From: Okapia johnstoni
Taxonomy: Eukaryota > Chordata > Mammalia > Artiodactyla > Giraffidae
Reading direction: 5' to 3'
DNA length: 64,000 bases
Assembly (NCBI GenBank): GCA_024291935.2
Contig: CM044322.1
Location: 71,043,405-71,107,404 of the forward strand
Shown: positions 44,601 to 56,760 of the stretch, piece by piece
Numbering within the stretch: position 1 is the first letter of the stretch
How the letters are laid out: the number at the start of each line of letters is the position of its first letter
Notes under the pieces: generated by a model
Seen by the model: the letters and a program-made list of their open reading frames with translations, nothing else
Told to the model about the DNA's origin: nothing
The model's database searches: none
Translations under genes and position numbers: made by a program

Positions 44601-45694
44601 TTACAGCTAGATTGCAAGGTTCCCTAAAATTTAGCCGGGAGCTCTTGTAGGCTGACACAGCCTGAAGCCATGCAGTCACACAGTTCTGTCCCTGCCTTTG
44701 CGACTTCCTAGCCCAGAATTTCCGTTTCATGGCTCCCATGAAAACTTCAGCAGCGTCAGTGTACTAGGCCTGTGTGAAAGAAGTAGAAACCAGGAGTGGA
44801 AGACACCACACAGTTGCCTTCCTGCCCCGTGCTCCCCCCCCACCTGCAGTATCCATCCCCTGTGTCCTTTGGGGGCCGCTCTGGCTGACCAGGGTGCCTG
44901 TCCCTGGGTGGCCTGCAGGCCAGTGATAACTCATTCGTAGTGCAAAGCCTGACCCCGTGCTCAGGGAGGACTGTGCCACAGAGCTATACCCAGAGCATCT
45001 GGGGATCATGCAAAGATCTTTACCTGAGACACAGTCTGGCTTGGCAACTTCCTCTTCACCCAGCTTCCCACGTTCCCCCAGAAGTCATGTGCACAGTCTG
45101 TCTGAGGCTCTGCTTTTAGGAAACTTTACCAAAGACATGAAACCTCAGAACGACTTCCTTGAAGATGCACAGTGACCAAGGCACAATCTGTACCCAGGTC
45201 TTCTGATTCCCAGAAAGTGTTTTTGCCATCCTCCTACAGCTGCTGCTTCTACTGAAGACTCTTCAGTGACTATCGAGTAAAGCTAAGCCCAGCCACCTTA
45301 GCATGGCATTCAAGCCCTGGAGCTCACAGTCCAACCTTCCTTTCCAGCCTTGTTTCCTAGGATTCTCTTTATTTATATCACTAACTTCAGCCAGAGCAGA
45401 CTGTGTTCTGTTCCTCAAACTTGCTTGTTTCCACGCTTTTGCTTCTGTTGTTTCTTCTCCAGAACAAATAAATTTAAATGTAGTAAGTGCCAACCACTTT
45501 CAAGGCATTGTACTCTGTAATATCAGTCTTCAAAATGGGGTGGATCTGTCTTTGTGGGTAGCCAGAGACTTTCCAAGAAGTATGTGCACAAGAGTAGTTT
45601 TAAGTATATTGGTTTCTAGGTCCTCAACTCTTTGTGTTTCCTAAAACTGTCTGAGAAGGGGCCTGCATACAAAATAACCCCTTTACAGAACCCT
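44601..45694. other. Single-copy DNA with an L2 fragment at about 45260-45440
   Basis: gagtaaagctaagcccagcc ... ggcattcaagccctggagc ... gttctgttcctcaaacttgc ... ccacgcttttgcttctg follows the L2 3' region in order. A MIR-like stretch may lie at 45145-45230. No gene seen. Confidence 0.5.
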
Positions 45695-46697
45695 CCTACC
45701 CTGTTGGGGGGAATGTAAATTGGTACAGCCACTATGGAGAACAGTATGGCAGTTCCTTAAAAAATTAAAAATAGAGTTACCACATGATCCAGCAATCCAA
45801 CTCCTGAGCATATATTCGGAGAAAACCATGGTTTGAGATGATACATGCCCTGCAATATTCGTTGCAGTGTTATTTACAACAGCCAAGACATGGAACCAAT
45901 CTAAGTGTCCACTGACAGATGAATGAGGAAAGAAGACATGGTACATACACTGGAATATTATTCAGCCATTAAAAAGAATGAACTAATGCCATTTGTAACA
46001 ACATGGATGGACCTGGAGATTATTAGTCTAACTGAAGTCAGAGAAAGACAAACATCGTATTATATTGCTTATCCCTGGAGTCTAAAAAAATTGATACAAA
46101 TGAACTTATTTACAAAGCAGAAACAGACTCACGGACATAGAAAGCAAACTTATGATTACCAAAGGGGAAAGGTTGGGGGCTGGATAAATTCGGAGTTTGG
46201 GATTGACATACACACACTATTATATTTAAGAGATAATCAGGGGACTTCCCTGGTGGTCCAGTGGTTAAGAATCTGCCTTCCAATGCAGGGGATGTGGATT
46301 CGATCCCTGGCCCAGAAGCTAAGATCCCACGTGCCACAGGGTGACTAAGCCCATATGCCACAACTACAGAGGCCAAGCTTTCTGGATCCCACACACCACA
46401 ACTGGAGAAGCCTGCACACTGAGACAAAGAGGCCGCGCACTGCAGCAAGGATCCAGTGCAGCTAAAATTTTAAAAATAAAGCTAAATAGAGTAAATAGAT
46501 AACCAACAAGGACTTACTGTGTAGCACAGGGAACTCCAGTCAGTATTTTGCAGTAACCTAAATGGGAAAATAATTTGAAAAAGAATAGATATATGTATAT
46601 GTATAGTGGAATCCCTTTATCGTACACCTGAAACTAACACAACACTGTAAATCAACTATCGTCCAATACAAAATAAAAATTAAAAGAAAAAAATAGC
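45695..46697 (+). mobile_element. L1 3' end, plus strand, split by a CHR SINE
   Basis: 45695-46240 holds the end of ORF2 (ggtacagccactatggagaac near 45722, cactggaatattattcagcc near 45949). 46497-46697 holds the 3'UTR to the A-rich terminus (cacctgaaactaacacaacac near 46625). The frame is decayed. Confidence 0.88.
46241..46496 (+). mobile_element. CHR-type SINE, long form, inside L1
   Basis: gggacttccctggtggtccag head, gattcgatccctggcccag B-box, then the long 3' body (gccacaactacagaggccaag, gaagcctgcacactgag) and an A-rich tail. Flanks agataatca (46231-46239) and agataacca (46497-46505) differ at one base. Confidence 0.9.
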
Positions 46698-46699
46698 AC

Positions 46700-47150
46700 T
46701 TTTCCCACCTGACCAACAGTTTTACTATCCTAAGGTGTAAAAATGTCTCAAAATACTGGTTTGGGGGAAGGCTCTTTTAACAATAACACACGTCACATTT
46801 ACCCAGAGGGTGCTCAGTAGCAAGATATTGTGATGGAAACCCATAGTTAACTAAGGTTGACCTGGGCTCTGATGCCAGGCAAAGTGGTTTTAGTCTTCCT
46901 GCAGGAAGCAATGGGTCCATTTGACACTAGCCAGCTACAGGGATTTTGGCTGGAGTTGGTCTGGAGTCAACTTTTTCCCTATTTAGATACTTCAAAACAT
47001 GGGTTCACTAGTGCAGTATCAAGGGTTCTAGAACATAGCATATCTTCAGAGATCATCAGTTTTGCTCAGACTTGGTGAGGACAGAGAGCGGGTGGTGGAA
47101 GTTTAGTATTCTAGCTAGTAATTGTATACATTTTTTAAATTAAAGTAATA
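46700..47150. other. Single-copy DNA, no gene seen
   Basis: No repeat or gene recognised. Confidence 0.4.
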
Positions 47151-47154
47151 ATAG

Positions 47155-47700
47155 TGAATGGTGACTGAAGCCATGAAATTAAAAGACGCTCCTTGGAAGG
47201 AAAGCTATGACAAACTTAGACAATGTGTTAAAAAGCAGAGACATCACTTTGCCAACAAAGGTTCGTATAGTCAAAGCTATAGTTTTTCCCGTAGTCATGT
47301 ATGGATGTGAGAGTTGGTCCATAAAGAAGCCGAAAAATTGATGCTTTTGAATTGTGGTGCTGGAGAAGAAGCTTGAGAGTCCCCTGGACAGCAAGGAGAT
47401 CAAACCAATCAATCCTAAAGGAAATCAGTCCTGAATATTCATTGGAAGGACTGATGCTGAAGGTGGAGCTCCAATACTTGGGCCCTCTGATGTGAAAAGC
47501 CGACTCACTGGAAAAGACCCTGATGCTGCGAAAGATTGAAGACAAAAGGAGAAGAAGGTGGCAGAGGATGAAATGGTTAGATAGCATCACCAACTGAGCA
47601 AACTCTGGGAGGTAATGGAGGACAGAGGAGCCAGCTGTGCTATATAGCCTATGGGGTTGCAAAGAGTCGGACACAACTTAGCGATCGAGAAACAACAACA
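47155..47700 (+). mobile_element. BovB 3' end, older diverged copy
   Basis: Starts near agccatgaaattaaaagacgc and runs to cacaacttagcgatcgag with an (AAC)n-type end instead of the actga repeat tail of the other copies. Many indels. Probably an older BovB subfamily. Confidence 0.9.
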
Positions 47701-47734
47701 GTAATAGCTAACCTAGATAGTGCTTACTGTGTGA

Positions 47735-47895
47735 CTGTCCCTCATGAAAGAACTTGATCTCTATTAAACACATTGATTCATTACACCAAAGCCATGAGGA
47801 AATCAAGCTGAAAATGGAGGTGAAGCTCCTTGCCTGAGGTCTCCCATCTGGTACACTGAAGAGCAAGATTCAAACCCCTGTGCTAAGGCTCGGGG
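47735..47895 (-). mobile_element. MIR SINE, antisense
   Basis: aacacattgattcattacacc ... gccatgaggaaatc ... gaggtgaagctccttgcctgagg ... gcaagattcaaacccctgtgc follows the antisense MIR order. Confidence 0.6.
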
Positions 47896-48639
47896 GTCTG
47901 TGCCTTTAACCAAAACCAGATGCCTTCAAGCAGATGTGTTTTAAAGCAGAAAGCCATATTTGATGACTGTTTAAGCTAAAGCTTTAGGTTTCCAGCTTTT
48001 TGAACTTCTTCTTTTCCTTGGGGTGGATGTTGGGGCTGGAGGCGCTAGGTCATTGTACTATGACCTTAGGATAGTTAGTGGAGAAGCCTTTCCACCCTCT
48101 GTTCTCTATTTATTCTGCTTGATGGGGAATAAAATGGGGGACACATGGAGGAAGGGTAAGGATGTCTTGAGGAGAAAGGATGAGGACAGACCCTAATCCC
48201 GGGGAATGCCGTGTGGGTATTCATAAAGCTGATTTTCCGTTTCCCAGAGCATTAGAGATGTTGGGAGGGAGCAGGTGGGGACTCCTGCTGGCATCTCCAT
48301 CTGGGCTGTGTCTGCCCTGGAGAACCTGCCCCACTGAGGGTGCTCTGTCTGTGCCATGCAGAGACCTGCGGGGGCAACCACAGGAGAGGGAAAAGGAGTG
48401 CAGAACCCCTAGAATGATCACAGAGAAAAGAGAACCTGTGGCCGTGCTGGTTCACCTTGGTGAAAAGGAGAGGAGAAGATTATGTAAAAATGAGAAGGGA
48501 GGAGAGCATTCCAGTGTGTTATATCCATTTACAAAGATGCCTACAGAGGAAGGAAATCATAAAAGCATGAGTGAGTGAGTATGTCCCCTGCTCCCAATTC
48601 CATTTTTTAAAAATTGACTTTATTTTTTAATCAGATTTA

Positions 48640-48845
48640 TTTTTTTACTTTGGTTCCTGGGTCTTCATTGCTGCGTGCGGGCTTTCTCGAGTTGCAGAGT
48701 GCAGGCTCTAGGCGCATGGGCTTCGGTAGTTGTGGCACAGGGGCTTTGTTGCTCCGTGGTGTATGGGATCTTCCCAGATCAGGTATCGAGCTGGTGTCCC
48801 CTGCATTGGCAGGCAAACTCTTATCCACTGTACCACTAGGGAAGT
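48640..48845 (-). mobile_element. CHR-type SINE, minus strand
   Basis: Reverse complement: ttcattgctgcgtgcgggc, ctcgagttgcagagtgcagg, gtagttgtggcacaggggc, then the B-box complement aggtatcgagctggtg and head cactgtaccactagggaag. An A/T-rich stretch at 48605-48645 is its tail. Confidence 0.85.
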
Positions 48846-49032
48846 ATAAGACTGTTCCTTTTAAGAGAAATTTTAGGTTGGAAATAGAGTACAGAAATTT
48901 CTTAGTATCCTGTCACTCACCAGTGTGGTACTACGCTGATACATTGTTATCGTTCAAAGTCCATAGTTTATTTACCCTAGTGTTCACTCTTGGTGTTGTA
49001 CATTCTACTGGGTTTGAACAAAGGTATGAATG

Positions 49033-50668
49033 AAGCAGAAGATATTAAGAAGAGGTGGCAAGAATACACAGAAGAATTGTACAAAAAAAGATCTTCATGA
49101 CCCAGATAAATAATCACGATGGTGTGATCACTCACACTTACCTAGAACCAGACATCCTGGAGTGTGAAGTCAAGTGAGCCTTGGAAAGCATCACTACGAA
49201 CAAAGCTAGTGGAGGTGATGGAATTCCAGTTGAGCTATTTCAAATCCTGAAAGATGATGCTGTGAAACTGCTGCCCTCAATATGTCAGCAAATTTGGAAA
49301 ACTCAGCAGTGGCCACAGGACTGGAAAAGGTCAGTTTTCATTCCAATCCCAAAGAAAGGCAATGCCAAAGAATGCTCAAACTACCACACAATCGCTTTCA
49401 TCTCACACACTAGTAAAGTAATGCTCAAAATTCTCCAAGCCAGGCTTCAGCAATACGTCAGCTGTGAACTTCCAGATGTTCAAGCTGGTTTTAGAAAAGG
49501 CAGAGGAACCAGAGATCAAATTGCCAATATCTGATGGATCATCAAAAAAGCAAGAGAGTTCCAGAAAAACATCTATTTCTGTTTTATTGACTATGCCAAA
49601 GCCTTTGGTTGTGTGGATCACAATAAACTGTGGAAAATTCTAAAAGAGATGGGAATACCAGACCACCTGACCTGCCTCTTGAGAGACCTGTATCCAGGTC
49701 AGGAATCAACAGTTAGAACTGGACATGGAACAACAGACTGGTTCCAAATAGGAAAAGGAGTACGTCAAGGCTGTATATTGTCACCCTGACTATTTAACTT
49801 ATATGCAGAATACATCATGAGAAACGCTGGGCTGGAGGAAGCACAAGCTGCAATCAAGATTGCCGGGAGAAGTATCAATAACCTCAGATATGCAGATGAC
49901 ACCACCCTTATGGCAGAAAGTGAAGAGGAACTAAAGAGCCTCTTGATGAAAGTGAAAGAGGAGAGTGAAAAAGTTGGCTTAAAGCTCAACATTCATAAAA
50001 CTAAGATCATGGCATCTGGTCCCATCACTTCATGGCAGATAGATGGGGAAACAGTGGGAACAGTGTTGGACTTTATTTTGGGGGGCTCCAAAATCACTGC
50101 AGATGGTGATAGCAGCCATGAAATTAAAAGACGCTTACTCCCTGGAAGGAAAGTTATAACCAACCTAGACAGCATATTAAAAAGCAGAGACATTACTTTG
50201 TCAACAAAAGTCTGTCTAGTTAAGGCTATGGTTTTTCCAGTGGTCACGTATGGATGTGAGAGTTGGACTGTAAAGAAAGCTGAGCGCCGAAGAATTGATG
50301 CTTTTGAACTGTGGTGTTGGAGAAGACTCTTGAGAGTCCCTTGGACTGCAAGGAGATCCAACCAGGCCATCCTAAAGGAGATCAGTCCTGGGTGTTCATC
50401 GGAAGGACTGATGTTGAAGCTGAAACTCCAATACTTTGGCCACCTTATGCTAAGAGTTGACTAACTTGAAAAGACCCTGATGCTGGGAAGGATTAGGGGC
50501 AGGAGGAGAAGGGGACGACAGAGGATGAGATGGTTGGATGGCATCACCGACTCGATGGACATGAGTTTGGGTAAACTCTGGGAGTTGGTGATGGACAGGG
50601 AGGCCTGGCATGCTGCGATTCATGGGGTCGCAAAGAGTCAGACATGACTGAGAGACTGAACTGAACTG
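49033..50668 (+). mobile_element. BovB LINE, 5'-truncated, with target-site duplication
   Basis: Covers the region just before the RT domain, the whole RT domain and the 3' end (tail actgaactgaactga). Flanked by atgaatga at 49026-49033 and 50669-50676, inside the antisense L1M. Confidence 0.95.
49181..50464 (+). pseudogene. BovB reverse transcriptase, frame kept but broken by stops
   Basis: One reading frame spans the RT N-terminal region (TNKASGGDGIPVELFQIL, IPIPKKGNAKECSNY, FRKGRGTRDQIANI) and the palm (YADD at 49889-49900). It carries in-frame TGA stops at 49532-49534 and 49787-49789 and a final stop at about 50462. The first stop is at the same residue as the stop at 59934-59936 in the other long copy. 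No endonuclease domain. Confidence 0.93.
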
Positions 50669-51185
50669 ATGAATGACATGTATTCATCATTATAATATCC
50701 TACCGACTGTTTCCACTTCCCTAAAGATTCGTCTGTGCTCTGATTATTCATTCCGTTCCTTACCTAACTCCTGGTAACCATCCGTTTACTGTCTCCATAA
50801 TTTTGCTTTTTCCAGAATGTCATATAGTTGGAATCATATAGTAAGTGGCTTTTGTAGGTTGACTTATTTCACATGGTGATGTGCAGCTGAGTTGCCTCCA
50901 TGTCTCATCATGGCTTGATAGCTCATTTCTTTTTAGTGCTGGATGATATTGCCCTGTCTGGGTGGACCACAGCTTATCTGTTCACCTACTGAAAGACATC
51001 TTGGTTGCTTTTGACAACTGTGAAAGAGACTGCTGTAACATCCCTGTGCAAGTTTTTGTGTGGACTTACATTTTCAACTTCTTTGGGGAAATACCGAAAA
51101 GCCCAATTACTGGATCATAGGATAAGAGCAAGTTTGATCTTGTATGAAACCACCAAATTGTCTTCCAAAGAGGTTCTTCTATAGA

Positions 51186-51628
51186 GTTATCATAAGCCTC
51201 ATTTTACACAGAGTAGTTAACTGATCTACCAAAGCCCCAAAGCTAGCAAGCAAGTCATGCAGTCAGAATTCATATCCAGTTGGCTTCCTAGCTCATATAC
51301 TTCATCCCACCCTTTGGAAAGTGGCTGGGATGAGATGATAAGGGGCCTTGGGCTTCTAGTTCTTTAAATAGACTGCTGTACACAGCCAAGCAAAGCCCCT
51401 CAGTGGGTCAAAATGCAGCCCACTGGGCCCAGGATGGGCCCTGCTTTAGAGGGATTTAAGGGAGCTGCCAATGGCCCTTGTGGTGAGCAGCTTTCATCTG
51501 AACATCAGCGATCCTTTGAATCACACTAGTTTCTTTTTTTTTTCCTGTTGTTGCTGTTGTTTACTTTTATATTATGGAATATATATGACTATAATTTAAA
51601 AAAAAACTAAATGGCTCTACTTTTTTTT
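51186..51628. other. Non-L1 block inside the L1M, MIR-like start, T-rich end
   Basis: L1M sequence stops at caaagaggttc near 51180 and picks up again at tttgcattctcacaagc near 51629. Between lies about 440 bases with an antisense MIR-like stretch (51185-51290) and T-rich runs at 51531-51545 and 51621-51632. Its origin is unclear. Confidence 0.45.
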
Positions 51629-51800
51629 TTTTGCATTCTCACAAGCAGTGAATGAGAGTTCCTATTACTCCACATCCTCACCAGCATTTGATGTTCAGTG
51701 ATTTGGTGCCAGTGCTCCGGAGTTTGGCCATTCTAGTAGATATATACTCACTGTTGTTTTAATTTGCATTTCTCTCATTGTGTGATTGTATCTCTTTAAG
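51629..51800 (-). mobile_element. L1M 3' region, antisense, continuation
   Basis: gcagtgaatgagagttcctattactcc and cactgttgttttaatttgcatttctc continue the L1M that broke off near 51180. Confidence 0.75.
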
Positions 51801-53335
51801 TCCTTTTGGTCTAGGAGGAATTCCAGAGGTTTGAAGTTCATGGCCCTTGTGAAGCCAGAACTCCCCGTAAAGAGTCTCTGAATGAAACCACTGAGATACA
51901 AATATGAGAGCTCCAGCTTCTGTGTGGGTCAGACAGGCTATGGCTCTTTGAACTTCTATTGCAGAGCAATGAACCACACTTGGCTGGGAAAATTCCAGAG
52001 CATCATGACATAATCTGTGATATGGTGTGACCAGCCTTGACAATGGTGGCCGAAGTAAGAAATGACTAGATATGCCCCTAGTCACATAGGCAGTCAGCCA
52101 GACCTCTGTGTCTGACCCCCAGTAAGCTCAGGTGAGTGTCTCTGGCTGGCAACAGTCTGTACATGTTGCTACTGCTGATGGAAACATTTTTAAATCTGTA
52201 AACATTTTAAACACTTTTATTAAAAATAAAAGCATTTTTAAAACATTAAAAAAATCTGCAATAGGGATAGGAAGGAGTTTTATTTGAGCTATACTCAGAA
52301 CTATAGTCTGGGAGACACAGATTCAATAAGTACTTGTATTGTGTTCAACCAGACTACAAAATGGGAGAGGCTTATAAAGACAAAACCCACAAAAATTGCA
52401 TAAATTGTTTGTCAAGAATTAGGACTGGAGCTGGGAAGAAGTAAGTGTATTTGTTAAGCAAGTATTGGCTGGGGTCTAAAATGGTTGCTTAGCAACAAGT
52501 GGGGACCTTGAGACCATAACGTTGCAACTGGCAGCTAGCAGATAATTATTTTAAGAATGGCTGGTGGTGTCCTTGAGACTAACACAGTTCAGAAAATTCA
52601 AGTTCATGCAGAAACCACATGTCTGAAACCACATCCACAATGGCCACCCATCTCCATTTTGGATGCCTGAACCATAGTTACTCCATTTTAATTTTAAAAT
52701 GCAAAATTCTTTTCTTAAAGCAGATGGACAGGTCATAAGCAGGCTATTTTGGTTAGCCTCAGTTCAAGCTAAATCATGTCTAAGCTTGAATGACTATGTG
52801 AAAATTTCTTCCATTGCCAAATATTTCTGGGAAAAGTAAGTGGTGTCTATATGTCTCCACTGGGAGGGGACAACTGGAAGTTTGCTCCAGGTCTCTCCTG
52901 GGCCCTGCCCTATGTGTCTGCTTTCTCTGCTGGTTTTAATGTTTCCTTTCACAGTAACAAACTATAAACACGGGTAGGACAGCTTTTCTGAGTTCTGTGA
53001 GTCCATCTGGCAAATCATTGACCCTGCAGATAGTCCTGGGGCTCTCTAAAACCACAATCCCAGTTTATCCCTGAGTTCAGACTCCAAACGGACTCTGAGT
53101 GCCCAGCCTTTCTGCCCCATTCTCGCTTTCTCACACATCCCCCAACCGCTGCTTGGGTCAGGGTGCTGTGGCTGCCAGTCTCTTTCCCGCACAAGGTTAG
53201 GTAGGGCCCACAGAAGCTCCCGCACTGACCCTAGACTCCCCTCCAGAGGGCTCCATTTCCGTTCGTCATGCTCTCTCTCTAGCTTCTGAGCCATTTCCCA
53301 ACCACAAGTTCAGTTTTGGAACTAAGCATGTGATG
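51801..53335 (+). mobile_element. Unidentified dispersed-repeat-like region; LTR-like copy 2 at 52840-53050
   Basis: The right part (52840-53050) aligns block by block with 39640-39960 (see that entry). The part from 52260 (ggaaggagttttatttgagc) may be the 5' portion of the same retroviral LTR. No gag, pol or env remnant is seen. Confidence 0.4.
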
Positions 53336-54029
53336 TGGACATAACAGTTTATTAGCAATGACTTACTGAGATCCTATGAACAACTTCCCCTGAACTTGCC
53401 CAGTGGAGACACCATGTGGTCTCAGCCTCCAACAAGTCACCTCCTCTCTCCAGGCTTATTTCCTTCCCTTCCTTTAGGAAGCCTGCTTATGACCAATGAC
53501 GTCTGTAAATGCTTTACAAAATGCAAAGGGGTCTGCATACTTCAGGAAAGGACATTTTTCAGAGAGAGCACAAAGACTACCTATAGATAGAAGTCAAAAA
53601 TTTGTCTCTGTTTCCTTAGAAAAAGAATGTTTTCTTTTATCACTAGCAAAGAAAAAGAAAATTTCAAGAAGGCTTGAAAAATAGGATGTAATGCTTTTCC
53701 AGGTGCCTTTGGGAAAATAGGCCAGATGTATTTTAGAATTCAGAATTGTTCAGATTTTAGGAAGATAATTTGGTGCAAAACCATACTTATGTAACAACCC
53801 CAGTCACATCTGGGGCAACAGTCTGTAAATCAAACACATTAATACTTCTGCAGTGAACTGTTTGAATATTCACACTGAGTCAGATGAATAAAGCTATAAT
53901 TCATTGCCTTGCAATAGTTCAGGTCAGGTTTGCCTACCAAGTTACTTCAGGTTAAATTAGTTGTTGCTACCATATATGTTATGAAAAAAATTCTATTCAG
54001 AGAACTTTTTGAATAGGTTTAATTTTTCA
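53336..54029. other. Single-copy DNA, no gene seen
   Basis: AT-rich, no repeat or gene recognised. Confidence 0.4.
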
Positions 54030-55110
54030 CATATTTTTTTAAATTTTTCTTCCAGTTTTACAGAGCTATGATTGACATGAAGCACTGTATAAGTTTAAGG
54101 TGTATAGTAGTAGTGTTAGTCACTCAGTCATGTCCAACTCTTTGCAGCCTCATGAACTATAGCCCACCAGGTTCCTCTGTCCATGGGATTCTCCAGGCAA
54201 GAATACTGGAGTGGGTAGCCATTCCCTTCTCCAAGGGATCTTCCTGACCCAGGGATCGAACCTGGGTCTCTTGCATTGCAGGCAGATTCTTTACCATCTG
54301 AACTACAGGGAAACCCTGTTTAGATATATAGCATAATGCGTACATCATGAAATGACTATCAAGTAAGTTTTGTGAATATTCATCAACTCCTATAAATACA
54401 AAATTAAAGAATTAGAAAAAAATGTTTTCCTTTGTGATGAGAACTCAAAATTTATTCTCAACAATTTTAATATATAACATACAGCAGTGTTAATTATATT
54501 TATCATTCTGTATGTTACATCTCTAGTACTTAGTTAACTTATAACTGGAAATTGATATCTTTGGACTGCCTTCATCCTATTTCCCCTCCCCTCACCCTCT
54601 ACTCCTGGTTAACCACAAATTTGATCCATTTTTCTACGAGTTATCTTGTTTGTTTGTTTTTGAAGTATAATTAACCTACAACACTGTGTTAGTTCCTGTT
54701 ACACAGCATAGTGATTTGATATTTCTATGCATTTCAAAAAGCATTCCCTTTTCACTTGTTATAACACTTGTTATTTGTTGTCTTCTGGGTAATAGCCATT
54801 CTAACAGATGTGGTTTTGACTTGCTTTTCCCTGATGATTAATGATGTTGATCACCTTTTCATGAATCTGTTGGCCATCTATATGCTTTTTGGAAAAATAT
54901 CTTCAGATACCCTAATCATTTTTAACGGATTTCTTTTTGCTGTTTAGCCGTAAAGAGCTCTTTACATATTTTCTATACTAGCCCCTCATCAGACACATGA
55001 TTTGCAAGTGTTTTCTCCCATTCTATAGGTTGCCTTTTCATTTTTGTTGATGGCTTTCTTTGCTGTACAGAAACTCTTTAGTTTGATATAGAAATTTGTA
55101 CTTTAAAAAT
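54030..55110 (-). mobile_element. L1 3' region, antisense
   Basis: Antisense L1 3'UTR and end of ORF2: ttccagttttacagagctatg near 54051, ccctcatcagacacatgatttgc near 54984, gctgtacagaaactctttag near 55062. A second 3'UTR-like start near 54658 (gaagtataattaacctac) suggests two merged pieces. Contains a Bov-tA SINE. Confidence 0.75.
54098..54316 (-). mobile_element. Bov-tA SINE, minus strand
   Basis: cactcagtcatgtccaactc to accatctgaactacagggaaacc, with the B-box complement gggatcgaacctgggtc near 54255. It interrupts the antisense L1. Confidence 0.92.
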
Positions 55111-55119
55111 GGGGGTGTC

Positions 55120-56150
55120 AGGAAATAGATATAGGAGTATCATTTCTATATATCACTGGAGTTAAGCTAGTATAACGCTGAAGCTGAATATAATGAGTTA
55201 AGATGTATTTGGTAAAAGGCCTAGGGCAACTATTAAAATGATTTTTAAAAGTTTAAAAAAAATGTTAAAGAACTTTAAATGCTGCATTAAAAAGATTCAC
55301 TTACTGCAAAAGAAAATAGTGAAAGAGGAAAAGAGAAACAAAAAAGACATGAGATGCATAGAAAATTAAAAGCAAAATAACAAGTGTAAATCCAATTGTA
55401 CCAATAAAACATTAAATATGAATAGACCAAAGAATCCAAATAAAGACAGAGATTGTCAGAATGTATTAAAAAAAAGATCCACCTTTATTTTGTCTATAGG
55501 ACTCACACTTTGTTTTGAAAGATACAAATAAACTGAGAGAAGAAGATATATCAGGCAAACAGCAACCACAACAAACCTAGAATGGCTATACTGACTGATA
55601 TCAGATAAAACAGACTTGAACACACAAAAAACATGTTACCAGATATCAAGAAGAATATTTCATAATGACAAAAGGGTCAATCCATCAGGAAGATATAAAA
55701 ATTATAACCATATATGCATCTAATGACAGAGCACTAAAATACATGAAGCAAAAACTGACAGAAATGGAGAAATAAACAATTCAACAATAATAGTTGGAGA
55801 CTCCAATATCCCTTTTTCAAAAACAGAACATCTAGATAGAAGTTCAACTAGGAAATAGAAAATTTTAAGAACACTATAAATCAACCAGGCCTAATAGACG
55901 TCTATGAAACACTACCCAACAGTAGACTACATATTCTTCTCAAGTGAACATGGAGCATTCTTCAGGATAGACCATACTATAGCCCCTAAAACACATCTCA
56001 GTTGCACTCTTGGGAATTTATATCAGAGCAATGAAAACATGTTCACACAACTTCTTTGTGAACATTCATAGCAACTTTATTTGTAATAGCCCAAAACTTG
56101 AAACAACCCAGATGTCTTTGAACAGGTGAATGGTTAAAAAAATAAACAGT
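55120..56150 (+). mobile_element. L1 ORF2 remnant, plus strand, internally deleted
   Basis: 55440-55990 matches the region encoding the ORF2 endonuclease (gatgtatcaggcaaacagc-like block near 55546, gactgatatcagataaaac near 55592, ctcaagtgaacatggagcattc near 55938). It then jumps to the ORF2 C-terminal tail (atgttcacacaacttc near 56038). No open frame. It faces the antisense L1 at 54030-55110. Confidence 0.7.
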
Positions 56151-56399
56151 ATTTTCTCATAATTATTAAAGGTATTATTACTGAAAACCACATGAAAAGT
56201 CAGTTTCCTACCAACACACACACACTTCACACAACTCCAGTGATTTTCTTTCCTCTCCACCTCGCACAGTGATTCTCAAAGGGAAGCTGTAGCTTCCAGA
56301 AGAGCACATCACAGTTTCCTGGGGTGAGGGGTTGAGGAAGGCTGTATGGTTTGAAAACTCCCAAAGTGATTCACCTTCACCCCACTACCTAGAGAATCC

Positions 56400-56760
56400 T
56401 TGGACACTTTATGCAAATGGGGTCATAGCACATATACTATTTTGTAAGCTGCTCTTTAAATTCTGTATTATTATACCTAATGACTGCACAGTATACATTT
56501 TTTGTTGTGGTGATGGTGGTGACAGAATTTTAAAACTGATTCCATGTTGGTGTTATTGAGATTTTTTTCCTTTTGATAATATAAAACTTTGAAGTGAACA
56601 TCTTTGTATATATAGCCAGCATGTGTATTAAATTATATTAGTGGAATTTCTAGATCAGTGGGTTTGAACGTTAAAAGTAATTTAAAACATAACAGTAAAA
56701 TACTTTCTAGGAAGATAGTGCAGATTTATATTCCCATCAATGCTTATTGTTGATAGTTTA
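56400..56760 (-). mobile_element. L1M 3' fragment, antisense
   Basis: gaagtgaacatctttgtatatatagcc and tattagtggaatttctagatcag are typical antisense old L1. Strongly diverged. Confidence 0.55.

Larger units (their letters stand above)
48846..51185 (-). mobile_element. Old L1M 3' region, antisense, interrupted by BovB
   Basis: 48846-49032 (cctttttaagagaaattttagg-like block, ttcactcttggtgttgtac near 48984) and 50677-51185 (ccagaatgtcatatagttgg near 50813, gcttgatagctcatttc near 50914) are adjacent parts of one antisense L1M. The BovB at 49033-50668 sits between them. A further piece resumes at 51629. Confidence 0.8.

Noticed and set aside
52260..52840. Possible complete endogenous retrovirus around 52-53 kb
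   Set aside because: No gag, pol or env-like frames are present; only an LTR-like end block is supported.
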